From: Alphaproteobacteria bacterium
Lineage (GTDB): Bacteria; Pseudomonadota; Alphaproteobacteria; Caulobacterales; Caulobacteraceae
Direction of reading: 5' to 3'
DNA: 64,000 nt
Assembly: GCA_018820275.1 (NCBI GenBank)
Contig: JAHJOO010000033.1
Coordinates: 1 to 64,000 of the forward strand
Shown here: positions 43,016 through 52,750 of the stretch, piece after piece
How positions within the stretch are numbered: position 1 is the stretch's first letter
Layout of the letters: each line of letters begins with the position of its first letter
Position numbers and translations under genes: made by a program
Notes under the pieces: model-generated
Told to the model about the DNA's origin: nothing
What the model saw: the letters and a program-made list of their open reading frames with translations, nothing else
Database searches by the model: none

Positions 43016-43351
43016 TCAGAGCGTCTCCAGATAGGCGACCAGGTCCCGGACCTCGTCGGGGTCGAACACGAACTCCGGCATCGCCGGATGGGCCGTCATC
43101 ACGCCCTCGGCCAGGGCCTCCTCCAGCGCGGAGGGCGGATAGCGGTCGGAGAGCGTGCGGAACGGCGGCGCCCGCCGCAGGGGGCTCTCGTCAAGGGGGC
43201 CCGTCGCGTGGCAGCCGCCGCATCGTGCCCGGGCGATCACCGCGCCGCGGGCGGCCGAGCCCGCCGCGTCGTCGGGGGCCCGGAACGGGGGCCGCGGCGC
43301 GCAGGCGGCGACGCAGGCGGCGGCGAGCAGGATCGGCGCGGCGTGTCTCAT
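43016..43351 (-). CDS. Small c-type cytochrome, lipoprotein
   Basis: The 111-aa protein has a lipoprotein signal with a lipobox-like VAAC (Cys17), a haem-binding CGGCH at 44-48 and a distal Met in AHPAMPEF. It is a monohaem class I cytochrome that would hang on the membrane in the periplasm and carry electrons. An FNR-type box lies 53 bp upstream, shared with the divergent stress protein, so it belongs to the microaerobic set. Confidence 0.88.
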   Translation of the reverse strand: MRHAAPILLAAACVAACAPRPPFRAPDDAAGSAARGAVIARARCGGCHATGPLDESPLRRAPPFRTLSDRYPPSALEEALAEGVMTAHPAMPEFVFDPDEVRDLVAYLETL

Positions 43352-43403
43352 CTGGCGTGTTCACCTCCGGTTCCCACCCTGGGCCGTCCGGACGGCGGCC
43401 GCT

Positions 43404-43417
43404 TTGATCCGGGTCAA
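43404..43417. promoter_or_regulatory. FNR-type box between the cytochrome and Usp genes
   Basis: TTGATCCGGGTCAA has one mismatch to TTGAT-N4-ATCAA. It lies about 55 bp from each of two divergent starts. Confidence 0.65.
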
Positions 43418-43471
43418 GGCGCGCGGGGGGCGCCCTGCGTCAAAAGGTGCGCCGGACCAAGGGAGGCCGCC

Positions 43472-44302
43472 GTGGATCTGAAGACGCTTCTGGTGACCGT
43501 CGACGCCGACGCGGCCAGCGCCCCCCGGCTGGCCCTTGCGTGCCGGACGGCGTCCGCGCTCGAGGCTCGCCTCATCGGCGTCGCCGCAGGCGAGACGATC
43601 CCGCCCGCGGTGGCGGACGCCCACCTCGGAGGCGGTCTTTCCGGGGAGATTCTCGAGACCTTCCAGAGCATGGTGGACGAGGAACTCGCGGCACTTCGGT
43701 CCCGCTTCGAGGCAGCCGCCGCGTCGCACCAGGTCGACGCGGTCTGGCGCGGCCGTCCCGGCCCCCCGGCGGACGTAGTGGTCGAGGAGGCGGCCGGCGC
43801 GGACCTGATCATCACGGGGCGCCGAAGCCCTCTGTGCGACGCCCGCGCCCCGGATCCGGGCGACCTCATCGTCCGGGCGGGCCGTCCGGTGCTGGTCGTT
43901 CCCCCGGTGCCGCCGCGGGATCTCGTCGGCGGGCGGGCCCTTCTGGCCTGGTCGCGGTCGCGGGAGACGCGGCTCGCGATCACCGCCGCGCTTCCCCTGT
44001 TGCGCCTGGCCAGCGAGGTGAAGGTGGTCACGGTCACGTCCGAGCCCTCCTCCACCGGCGTCGAGAAAGATCTGGGGACGCAGATCGACTGGCTCCGGTC
44101 CCACGGCGTGGCGGCCACCTCGGAATGCCGCGCCAGCCTTCAGGGGACGGGCGACGAACTGCTCGACCTCGCCGCCGAGATGGGAGCCGACCTGCTCGTC
44201 GCCGGAGGGTACGGCCATTCGCGAATGCAGGAGTGGGTCTTGGGCGGGGTGACGCGCACGCTCCTCAGCCACGGGGCGACGAGCGTGCTGTTCGCCCACT
44301 AG
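43472..44302 (+). CDS. Universal stress protein, tandem Usp domains
   Basis: The 276-aa protein has two Usp-like domains; the second ends with the nucleotide-binding pattern GADLLVAGGYGHSRMQEWVLGG followed by HGATSVLFAH. The first is more degenerate. The start is GTG at 43472 with GGGAGG upstream. An FNR-type box precedes it. Such proteins are often induced when oxygen falls. Exact role unknown. Confidence 0.87.
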   Translation: MDLKTLLVTVDADAASAPRLALACRTASALEARLIGVAAGETIPPAVADAHLGGGLSGEILETFQSMVDEELAALRSRFEAAAASHQVDAVWRGRPGPPADVVVEEAAGADLIITGRRSPLCDARAPDPGDLIVRAGRPVLVVPPVPPRDLVGGRALLAWSRSRETRLAITAALPLLRLASEVKVVTVTSEPSSTGVEKDLGTQIDWLRSHGVAATSECRASLQGTGDELLDLAAEMGADLLVAGGYGHSRMQEWVLGGVTRTLLSHGATSVLFAH

Positions 44303-44329
44303 ACCCCGCCCGCAACAGCAAAGCTCTTG

Positions 44330-44349
44330 CTAACTGACGAGTCAGTTAG
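44330..44349. promoter_or_regulatory. Palindromic operator of the TetR regulator
   Basis: CTAACTGACGAGTCAGTTAG is a 9-2-9 perfect inverted repeat 12 bp upstream of the TetR gene start. Its place and symmetry fit an autoregulatory site for the efflux operon. Confidence 0.7.
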
Positions 44350-44361
44350 TATGGCGGGGTC

Positions 44362-44988
44362 ATGCTTCCCCCGGGCGAACCCAAATTCCGTCGACGTCCG
44401 GGTGAACGACCGGACGAAATCCTCGCGGCCGCGCTCGAGGTCTTCGCCGAGCGCGGGTTCGCGGCGGCGCGGGTCGAAGAGGTGGCGCGCAGGGCCGGCG
44501 TCTCCAAGGGTGCCGTCTATCTCTATTTCGAGACGAAAGAGGCCCTGTTCCGGGCGGTGGTGACCCAGGCCATCGCGCCCAACCTCCACCAGATGGTGGG
44601 GATCGCCGCCGTGGAGGCCCCGTTCGAACCCACGGTTCGGGCGGTCTTCTCGATGATCTCGCAGCGGATGGCGTCCGACTGGCGCATGAGCGGGGTGGTC
44701 AAGCTGGTCATCGCCGAAAGCCGCAACCAGCCGGAGCTCGCCCGGATCTGGCACGAGGCCATGATCGCGCCGGCTCTCGGGCTCGCCTCGCGCCTGATCG
44801 AGGCGGGACAGCGTCAGGGGGTCGTGCGCCCGGGCGACGCCCGCTACTTCGCCATGGGCCTGATGGGACCGGTTCTTCTCGGCGCGCTCTGGCGCGAGAC
44901 CTTCGAGCCGATCGGCGCGGAGCCGGTCCGGATCGATCGCCTGATCTCCCAGCACATCGAGACCTGTTTGAAGGGAATGCGTCCATGA
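44362..44988 (+). CDS. TetR-family repressor of the efflux operon
   Basis: The 208-aa protein has an N-terminal helix-turn-helix at about 20-65 (AAARVEEVARRAGVSKGAVYLYFETKEALF). The ligand-binding part carries a TetR_C domain. It overlaps the HlyD gene by four bases and heads the four-gene operon, with a palindrome in front that it probably binds. Confidence 0.9.
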   Translation: MLPPGEPKFRRRPGERPDEILAAALEVFAERGFAAARVEEVARRAGVSKGAVYLYFETKEALFRAVVTQAIAPNLHQMVGIAAVEAPFEPTVRAVFSMISQRMASDWRMSGVVKLVIAESRNQPELARIWHEAMIAPALGLASRLIEAGQRQGVVRPGDARYFAMGLMGPVLLGALWRETFEPIGAEPVRIDRLISQHIETCLKGMRP

Positions 44989-45961
44989 GCCGTCCCTGGA
45001 AGCCCCTCCTCGGGGTCGTCGTCGCGCTCGGCGTCACCTCCGCCTTCTGGTGGACGATCGCGCGGAGCGGCGAAGGCCCCCGGGTTCTCACCGGATACGT
45101 GGAAGGCGAGCGGATCTATCTCGCCGCGCCGAGCGCGGGCCTGGTGGCCGAGATCTATGTCGAGGAAGGCGCGCGCGTCGCCGCGGGGGCCGCCACCTTC
45201 CTCATCGATCCCCGCGAGCGGCGTGCGCAGGTGTCGGGCGCCGAGGCGGCACTGAGCGCGGCCGAGGCGCGCGCCCGGGACGCGCGGAAGGGTCAGCGGG
45301 CCGAGGAGCTGTCGATCATCGACGCCCGACTGGCCGCGGCGGAGGCAACGCTCCGGCAGGCGGAGGTCGAGTTCGGCCGGATCGAGCCGCTCGTTCGTCA
45401 GGGCATCTACGCCCCCGCCCGACTGGATCAGGTCCGGGCCACGCGCGACGCGGCCCGCGCCGAGGTCGCGGCCGTCCGCCGCCAGCGGGAGGTGGCGACG
45501 CTGGGCCAGCGGGAGGATGCGGTCCGCGCCGCGGACGAAGACGCGGCGCAGCGACGGGGAAGCCTGGCTGAGAGCGCGGTGCGACTGACGACCCTGTCGC
45601 CCCCCGCGCCCGTCGACGCGCGGGTCGAGGAAATCTTCTTCCGGCCGGGAGAATACGCCGCCGCGAACCAGCCGGTCATGGCGCTGCTTGCGGACGGCGA
45701 CGTCAGGATCAGGTTCTATGTGCCCCAGGCCGAGATGGCCGCCTATCGGCCCGGCGTCACCGTCCGCTTCAGTTGCGACGGCTGCGGCCCCGCCCGCACG
45801 GCGCGGATCACCTGGGTCAGCCCGCGCCCCGAGTTCACCCCGCCGATCCTGTACGGGCGGGGCAGCCGCGACCGGCTGGTGTATCAGGTCGAGGCCCGGC
45901 CCGCCGATCCCCGCAGCCTGAATCCGGGCCTGCCCGTCGACGTCGAGCCCCTGGCGGTCCC

Positions 45962-45965
<4 letters not shown>
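44985..45965 (+). CDS. HlyD-type periplasmic adaptor (membrane fusion protein)
   Basis: The 326-aa protein has one N-terminal membrane helix, a biotinyl-lipoyl-like segment (YLAAPSAGLVAEIYVEEGARV), a coiled-coil hairpin (about 80-190) and a beta-barrel part. It resembles YbhG. It links an inner-membrane ABC pump to an outer-membrane channel, which is not encoded here. Overlapping start and stop codons tie it to the TetR and ATPase genes. Confidence 0.9.
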
Positions 45966-46905
<940 letters not shown>

Positions 46906-46906
<1 letters not shown>

Positions 46907-48033
46907 TGCTGGATCCGACGCGCACATGGGCGGTGATGGCCAAGGAGCTGGTGCAGCTGACCCGCGACCGGCTGACCTACGCCATGATCCTGATGCTTCC
47001 GATGGTTCAGCTTCTGCTGTTCGGCTATGCCGTGAACGACGACCCGCGGCATCTGCCCACGGCTGTCCTGGCGCTCGACAACGGGGCCTTCTCCCGCTCG
47101 GTCGTGCGGGCGATGGAGAACTCGACCTATTTCGACGTCACCCTGATGGCGCGCAGCCAGGCCGAACTCGACCGGGCCATGGAGCGGGGAGAGGTCCAAT
47201 TCGCGGTGATCATCCCGGGAGACTTCACCCGGCGGGTGGTGCGGGGCGACCAGGCCGTCGTCCTCGTGGAGGCCGACGCGTCGGATCCCTCCGCCACCAG
47301 CGGCGCGCTCGCCGCCCTCCAGGGTCTGCCGGAGCGCGCCCTGGCCCGCGACCTGACGGGCCCCCTGGCGCCGCGGGCGAACGGCGCGCCGCCGTTCAGC
47401 GTCGTGACCCAGGCGCGCTACAATCCCGAACAGATCAGCGCCTACAGCGTCGTGCCGGGCCTGCTCGGGGTGATCCTGTCGATGACCCTGGTCATGATGA
47501 CCTCCCTCGCCATGGCCCGGGAACGGGAGCGCGGCACGATGGAAAGCCTGCTGGCGACCCCCGTCCGCCCCCTGGAGGTCATGGTCGGCAAGCTGGCCCC
47601 CTATGTGCTGGTCGGCCTGCTGCAGGCGGGGGTGATCCTGTTTCTCGCGCGCACCCTGTTCCACGTGCCCATGAACGGGGGCTGGGGTGCCCTGGCCTTC
47701 GGACTCCTGCTCTTCATCGTCGGATCCCTGGCGCTCGGGTTTCTGATCTCCACCCTGGCCAAGACCCAGCTCCAGGCGATGCAGATGAGCTTCTTCTACG
47801 TCCTGCCGTCGATCCTCCTGTCGGGCTTCGTCTTCCCCTTCCGGGGCATGCCCGACTGGGCCCAGGCGCTCGGCACCCTGGTGCCGGTGACCCACTTCCT
47901 GCGGGTCGTGCGGGGGTCTCTGCTCAAGGGCGTCGGCCTCGACAACGCCTGGGGCAGTCTGTCCGCGCTGATGGTGTTCGTCGCCGTCGTCGGCGCGCTG
48001 GCCATGCTGCGCTACCGCACGACGCTGGACTGA
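46906..48033 (+). CDS. ABC-2 type permease (efflux)
   Basis: The 375-aa membrane protein has one N-terminal helix, a large external loop and five to six C-terminal helices with ERERGTMESLLATPVRPLEVMVGK, typical of ABC-2 permeases (YbhS/YbhR). Only one permease gene is present, so it probably acts as a homodimer. It is convergent with the ABC exporter gene at 48050. Confidence 0.92.
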
Positions 48034-48049
48034 GCGCCGCGCCGGACCC

Positions 48050-49771
48050 CTAGGCGGCGCGGCTCTCGTCGGCGACGAGGCGCCCCCCGGCCATGGTGAG
48101 GAGGCGCGAGCAGGGCGCCAGGGTCTCGCTGCGATGCGCCACGATCAGAAGGATCATGTCGCCGTCGAGCGAGGTCAGGGCCTCGAGCACCCGGCGCTCG
48201 GTGGGCACGTCGATGGCGTTGGTGGCCTCGTCGAGGATCATCAACGCCGGGCGCCGCAGGATCGCCCGGGCGATCGCGATCCGCTGCCGCTCGCCGCCCG
48301 AGAGCCGCCCGCCCCGCTCGGCCAGGACCGTGTCGAGCCCCTCCGGCATCGACCTGACGACCTCGGCGACGGCGGCCTGGTCCAGCGCGCGCCAGAGCAC
48401 GCCATCGTCCACCCGGACGCCCGCGTCCGGCGCCAGGTTTCGGCGGACGGTGTCGTTGGTGAGAAAGGCGTCCTGGGCGACGTAGGCGATCCGGTTCCGC
48501 CAGCGCCAGGCGGCGGCCGGATCGAGCGCCGTTCCGCCGACGATGACGGCTCCGCTTTGCGGCGGAAGCAGGCCGATGATCAGGTCCAGAAGGGTCGTCT
48601 TCCCGGCTCCGGACGGGCCCGACAGTCCGACGATCTCGCCCGGACGGATCCTCAGGCTCACGCCCTCCACACCGCCCGTTCCGTCGCCGTGGCGATAGCC
48701 GACGCGATCCAGCCGGACCTCGCCTTCGGGAGTCGGGCCGACCGGCACCACGGGCACGGCGTCCTTGGCCAGCTCGGCCTCCAGTTCCGCGATCATGCGG
48801 TGTCCCGGAAGCGACGACGCCAGGTTCTCGGCGTCCCGCTGCAGGCTCACCACGTGCCCGACCATGCGGCTCAGCACCAGCAGGCACGCCACCAGGGCGA
48901 CGCCGTCGGCGCCCGACCACACCCCGCCCAGCAGGACCACAGAGGCGGCGCAGGCCGTGGCGACGGAGACGACGAAGAAGAAGCGCGTCGATCGCCGCTG
49001 ATGGGAGATCTGGAAGGCCACCATCTCCCGCCCCGCGGCACCGAAGTCCGCGGCGAAGACGCCCTGCCGGTTCTCGGCCGCCGCGTGCTTGAGGCCGCCC
49101 AGCAGCTGCCCGGACGAGTGGGTCATGTTGAGCCCCTCCCGCCGCAGATCCTCGCCGTACCGGGACGCGAGACGGAGCCGCCCGATCGAAACCAGGGCCG
49201 CGAGCCCCATCAGGCCGAGAGCCAGCGAGCCCACGACCCACGAGATCGCCATCGTCAGGGCCAGCTGGGCCGCCAGCATCACCGCCGCAAGCGCCATGTT
49301 CAGGATGGCGTGCGCCGCCAGGGCGACGCGCGCCACCTCCGAGCCGAGGGCGCTCACGATCCGGGCGTGGCGGAGTTCGGCGACCTCGTGCCACGAGGCC
49401 CCGGCCAGGGCATTCAGCAGCCGCGAGCGCCGATGCTCCGTGTAGCGGACCCGCAGGGCCGTCAGCGTCCGGTCCCGCGCCGCCAGCACCAGGCCGCGCA
49501 AGGTCATGACGGCGAGAAACGCGACGAGGGTGACCGCCAGCCGTCGCATCGGGGTGTCCGCCCCCAGTCCGGCGAAGACCAGATCGGCCCGTCCCCCCAG
49601 CGCGCCCTGGGAGTCCGTCACCACGGCGAGCAGGGGCACCAGGAGGGCCAGGCTGAGGCCCTCGACCAGTCCCCCCAGTCCCATGAGCGCCATGGCGCCC
49701 GCGGTCCTCCGCACGCCCGCGAAGGCGACGAAGCAGCGGACGAAGGATGTGGCCTGCTGGAGGATGCTCAA
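48050..49771 (-). CDS. ABC exporter, candidate lasso peptide transporter
   Basis: The 573-aa protein has six helices in the N-terminal domain and an ATPase with GPSGAGKTT, LSGGERQR and LMILDEATNAID. Its first helix is nearly identical to that encoded by the relic at 8924-9121, beside lasso set 1. In lasso systems a similar exporter (LasD) sends out the product and gives immunity. It may therefore be the transporter for the peptides, though it lies over 23 kb from set 2. The TTG start at 49771 is uncertain; an internal ATG near 49693 is the alternative. Confidence 0.72.
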   Translation of the reverse strand: MSILQQATSFVRCFVAFAGVRRTAGAMALMGLGGLVEGLSLALLVPLLAVVTDSQGALGGRADLVFAGLGADTPMRRLAVTLVAFLAVMTLRGLVLAARDRTLTALRVRYTEHRRSRLLNALAGASWHEVAELRHARIVSALGSEVARVALAAHAILNMALAAVMLAAQLALTMAISWVVGSLALGLMGLAALVSIGRLRLASRYGEDLRREGLNMTHSSGQLLGGLKHAAAENRQGVFAADFGAAGREMVAFQISHQRRSTRFFFVVSVATACAASVVLLGGVWSGADGVALVACLLVLSRMVGHVVSLQRDAENLASSLPGHRMIAELEAELAKDAVPVVPVGPTPEGEVRLDRVGYRHGDGTGGVEGVSLRIRPGEIVGLSGPSGAGKTTLLDLIIGLLPPQSGAVIVGGTALDPAAAWRWRNRIAYVAQDAFLTNDTVRRNLAPDAGVRVDDGVLWRALDQAAVAEVVRSMPEGLDTVLAERGGRLSGGERQRIAIARAILRRPALMILDEATNAIDVPTERRVLEALTSLDGDMILLIVAHRSETLAPCSRLLTMAGGRLVADESRAA

Positions 49772-49800
49772 CCCGCGCGATCGACCCGTGGGCGCGATCC

Positions 49801-50034
49801 CTACCCCAAGGTCGAACGGCCTGCTAGTCGGGTCGCCCGACGCGCCAGCCAGGCGGGGATCCGCACGAACCGGTCGAGGAAATCCAGGCGGCGCGCAGGG
49901 CGCCGGTGACGCGGGTCGTCCAGCTGTTCAGTTCGGCGAGCAGACCGACCCCCCGGCCGCGGCAAGCAGCCGCCGCGACCGGAACAGCCACGACGACAGA
50001 TCCACGCGGCCGAGGGGGAACAGGCCCAGGGACT
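49801..50034 (-). pseudogene. Decayed coding region upstream of the ABC exporter
   Basis: Three overlapping minus-strand reading frames carry protein-like segments in succession: SLGLFPLGRVDLSSWLF, then LLAELNSWTTRVTGALRAAW, then LDFLDRFVRIPAWLARRATR with a stop at 49801. Each shift moves to the next frame, as expected for a gene with several frameshifts or deletions. The family was not recognised. It lies between the hydrolase gene and the exporter on the same strand. Confidence 0.4.
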
Positions 50035-50838
50035 TCAGGCGCCGGAGCGGCCGATCTGGGACTCCAGCAGCGCGTTGAACGTTTCCGGTCGCTCGATCAT
50101 CACCGCATGACCCGTGTCGGGAACGGCGACGAAGCGGCTGCCCGCGATGGCGGCGTGCACCGCCCGGGCCCGGGCGGGCGAGATCGGCCGGTCCTCCTCG
50201 CCCGAGACGACCAGGGTCGGGGCGGTGATGTGGACCAGTTCCTTTTCAATGCCGCGACGCGCCGCCGAGGCCGCCGCCGCACGCGCGAGCGCCCGGGGCA
50301 ACCGGCGCAGATAGGCTCGCCAGCGTGCGGCCTCCGGCCGCCGGCTCCGGTCCTTCAGGAAGGTGTCGCCGAACAGGATCTTCATCAGCGGACGGGTGAA
50401 GGGCGCGGGCCCGAACACCGTGACGAGGGCGATCAGAAGGCGGTAGCGCGGCAGATTGGCTGGCTCCTCCGCCTCCGCGCTGGGCCCGATCAGGGTCAGG
50501 GTGCGGACCAGTTCGGGCCGGCGGGCCGCGACGCGCATGGCCACGAAGGTCCCCATGGAAAAGCCGACGAGGTGGCACGGCCCCAGTCCGAGGGTCCAGA
50601 TCAGCTCGATCGCGTCCGCCGCCAGATTGTCGAGGTCGAGGCCGCTCTCGACGTGCTCCGACCGACCCTGCCCCCTCAGGTCGAAGGTCACGACCCTGTG
50701 GCTGGCGGAGAAATGCGCGACCTGGGCCTCCCAGGATTCGGATGCGAGCATCAGGCCGTGGACGAAGACGATCGTCTCCGATCCGGATCCGTGGATGTTG
50801 AAATGCAGGCGGGCGCCGCCGATGCGGATGTCGGGCAT
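50035..50838 (-). CDS. Alpha/beta-hydrolase
   Basis: The 267-aa protein has the nucleophile elbow GFSMGT, acid Asp in SGEEDRPIS, and His in DTGHAVMIE, with an oxyanion motif HGLMLASESW. It fits a soluble esterase or lactonase of the 3-oxoadipate enol-lactonase-like group. It follows the TetR gene by 45 bp on the same strand and may be regulated by it. Substrate unknown. Confidence 0.85.
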   Translation of the reverse strand: MPDIRIGGARLHFNIHGSGSETIVFVHGLMLASESWEAQVAHFSASHRVVTFDLRGQGRSEHVESGLDLDNLAADAIELIWTLGLGPCHLVGFSMGTFVAMRVAARRPELVRTLTLIGPSAEAEEPANLPRYRLLIALVTVFGPAPFTRPLMKILFGDTFLKDRSRRPEAARWRAYLRRLPRALARAAAASAARRGIEKELVHITAPTLVVSGEEDRPISPARARAVHAAIAGSRFVAVPDTGHAVMIERPETFNALLESQIGRSGA

Positions 50839-50883
50839 GGTTTCACTTTCGGATGAGGGGGCCTCGCGCGCGAGGCCGGGAAA

Positions 50884-51501
50884 TCAGGTCGGCCAGGTCT
50901 CGAGAAGACGGTCGACGGCGGCTTCGATGCGGGACCAGCCGGCGTCGTCCAGCGCGACCCCCGCGAAGCGATCGCGGGTCGCCGCGGCCAGGGCGAGGTG
51001 CTGCACGGCGGCCAGCAGGACGACGTTGAGGGCGACGACGTCGACGCCCTCGGGCAGGGGCAGTTCCGGCCGGCGCGAGGCCGTCCACTGCTGCAGGATC
51101 ACCGAGCGCGACGCCTCGAGACGCCGCAGCAGCGGAGTGTCGACGCACAGCTCCCACGCGACCAGCCGCAGCATCAGCGGACTGGCCCGCAGCGCTTGCA
51201 GATAGGCGGTCAGCATCTCGCGGGCGAACTCGCGATAGCTGGTCGCCCGGGTCGGCGGCCGGGCGGCCAGGGTCTCGCCCAGCCACAGGTCCAGCCGTCC
51301 GGCCACCCGCTCGACCACGCCCTCCACGCCCTCGAAGTAGCGGTAGATCAGCTTGCGGTCGACGCCGGCCTCGGCCGCCAGGGTCTGGACGTTCAGGCCC
51401 GTCCAGCCGTCGCGCAGCAGCAGCCGCTCGGCCGCGGAGACGATGGCCGCCTCCGTGGCCGCGCGATCCCTTGGCCTGGACGCGCCCGCGGGTTTCACCA
51501 T
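50884..51501 (-). CDS. TetR-family regulator
   Basis: The 205-aa protein has an N-terminal helix-turn-helix (LNVQTLAAEAGVDRKLIYRYF) and an all-helical ligand domain. The ATG at 51501 overlaps the stop of the lipoprotein gene, and the hydrolase gene follows, so three genes form one transcript. The paired GTCTC-N6-GAGAC-type sites ahead of that transcript are its likely operators. Confidence 0.88.
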   Translation of the reverse strand: MVKPAGASRPRDRAATEAAIVSAAERLLLRDGWTGLNVQTLAAEAGVDRKLIYRYFEGVEGVVERVAGRLDLWLGETLAARPPTRATSYREFAREMLTAYLQALRASPLMLRLVAWELCVDTPLLRRLEASRSVILQQWTASRRPELPLPEGVDVVALNVVLLAAVQHLALAAATRDRFAGVALDDAGWSRIEAAVDRLLETWPT

Positions 51502-51908
51502 GCGCCGTCAGTGTCCGACGCGGCGCAGGCGCGCAAGGCCGCCGCGCGATCCTTTTCAAAAGTGGATTTCCACCGCGCGTCATAGGCGCCCAGCCGGATC
51601 TCGGCGACCGACCCGGCGCCCTGGGGCCGGATCGTCACGCTCTCATAGGCCGCGCCGTAGCCGGACAGGGCGTAGCGCCAACCGCCCTCGATGGCCGTGA
51701 ACCGGCTGAGCGGCAGGAAGTCGGCCCGCTCCTGAAAACAGGCCGCGAAGGCCTCGGGCGTCCGGGCGCTGGTCACCACCTCGTCGGGGGTCTGGGCGGA
51801 CAGCACGCCCAGGTCGGCCACGCCGACGCGCGGGGCGGCGCAGGCGGACAGAAGCAGGAAGCCGACGAGCGGCAGGGCGGCGAGCGGCCGGCGGAAGGAA
51901 GGGGTCAT
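51495..51908 (-). CDS. Small lipoprotein of unknown function
   Basis: The 137-aa protein has a signal peptide with lipobox LLLSAC (Cys22-24 region) and a compact C-terminal domain with GGWRYALSGYGAAYESVTI. It is not recognised beyond being a lipoprotein. ATG at 51908 gives a good signal sequence; an ATG at 51947 would add 13 residues. It is the first gene of the TetR/hydrolase unit. Confidence 0.7.
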   Translation of the reverse strand: MTPSFRRPLAALPLVGFLLLSACAAPRVGVADLGVLSAQTPDEVVTSARTPEAFAACFQERADFLPLSRFTAIEGGWRYALSGYGAAYESVTIRPQGAGSVAEIRLGAYDARWKSTFEKDRAAALRACAASDTDGAW

Positions 51909-51933
51909 GGAAAGAACCTCACGAAAGGGGTGA

Positions 51934-51963
51934 TTGACAAGTCTCATGACTGGGACATATACA
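51934..51963 (+). promoter_or_regulatory. Sigma-70-type promoter of the DUF4386-like gene
   Basis: TTGACA at 51934-51939 and TATACA at 51958-51963 are separated by 18 bp (or ATATAC with 17 bp). The gene starts at 51996. Both operator-like repeats overlap or directly follow this promoter. Confidence 0.65.
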
Positions 51964-51982
51964 TTGTCTCACCATCGAGACA
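51941..51982. promoter_or_regulatory. Two tandem inverted repeats, probable TetR operators
   Basis: GTCTC-ATGACT-GGGAC at 51941-51956 and TGTCTC-ACCATC-GAGACA at 51965-51982 share GTCTC-N6-G(A/G)GAC and are 25 bp apart. The first lies between the -35 and -10 boxes, the second right after the -10. Binding would block the promoter of the DUF4386-like gene and perhaps the divergent lipoprotein operon. Confidence 0.6.
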
Positions 51983-51995
51983 AGAGGGCACGACG

Positions 51996-52706
51996 ATGAT
52001 TTCTTCCAGACGCAAGGCCGGCGCGGCGATGATCGCCTTCGCCCTTGCCGTGAACGGACCGTATCTGCTGCTGATCGACCGCTTCGGTTACGACGACGTC
52101 CTGCGCGAGCCGCCGCTGGAGGTGCTGGCCGCCTTCCGGGCGGGCGGGCCGGAACTCATTCTGATCTGGCTGGCCTTCGCCGCCTGCTCCCTCGCCTTCC
52201 TCTGGGTTTCGGCCTGGACCGGCACGGCGGTGGAGGCCTCCGGCCGGCGTTGGCCGGCCTGGGCGGCCGCGGCGGGCGCGGGGTCGGCGATCGCCCAGGC
52301 CGTCGGCCTGTCGCGCTGGTCCTTCGTGGTGCCGGGTCTGGCCGACCGGGCCCTGGACGGCTCGGCGCTGGAAAGCGCGGTCGCGGTGGGCGCCTACCAG
52401 ACCCTGCATCAGTTCGCCGGCGTCGCGATCGGCGAATGGCTGGGGCAGACGCTGATGGCCGCCTGGACGCTCGCGATCGGCCTCGCCCTCGTGCGGGGGC
52501 CCATGGCCGTCGGCCTGTGGACCCGGGCGCTGGGTCTGGTCGCCCTGATCCTGACCCCGCTGTGGATCGTGGGCCACGCCGAGCTGCTGGCGACCGTCCA
52601 TTCCGCCTTCCCGGACGTCCAGATCACCCAGTGGGTCTTCACCGCGTGGCTGGTCTGGCTCCTCGCCCTTGGCGTGACCTGGCTTGTCCAGGGCGATCGC
52701 AAGTGA
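51996..52706 (+). CDS. DUF4386-like membrane protein
   Basis: The 236-aa protein has about six hydrophobic helices, without a signal peptide, and resembles DUF4386 proteins of unknown function. It is divergent from the TetR operon and has a clear promoter with operator-like repeats. The start ATG at 51996 follows AGAGGGC. It may be the main target of the TetR regulator. Confidence 0.7.
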   Translation: MISSRRKAGAAMIAFALAVNGPYLLLIDRFGYDDVLREPPLEVLAAFRAGGPELILIWLAFAACSLAFLWVSAWTGTAVEASGRRWPAWAAAAGAGSAIAQAVGLSRWSFVVPGLADRALDGSALESAVAVGAYQTLHQFAGVAIGEWLGQTLMAAWTLAIGLALVRGPMAVGLWTRALGLVALILTPLWIVGHAELLATVHSAFPDVQITQWVFTAWLVWLLALGVTWLVQGDRK

Positions 52707-52750
52707 CGTCATGCGGCCGGCGGACGGCCGCGGCCCGGGGGAGAACCAGT

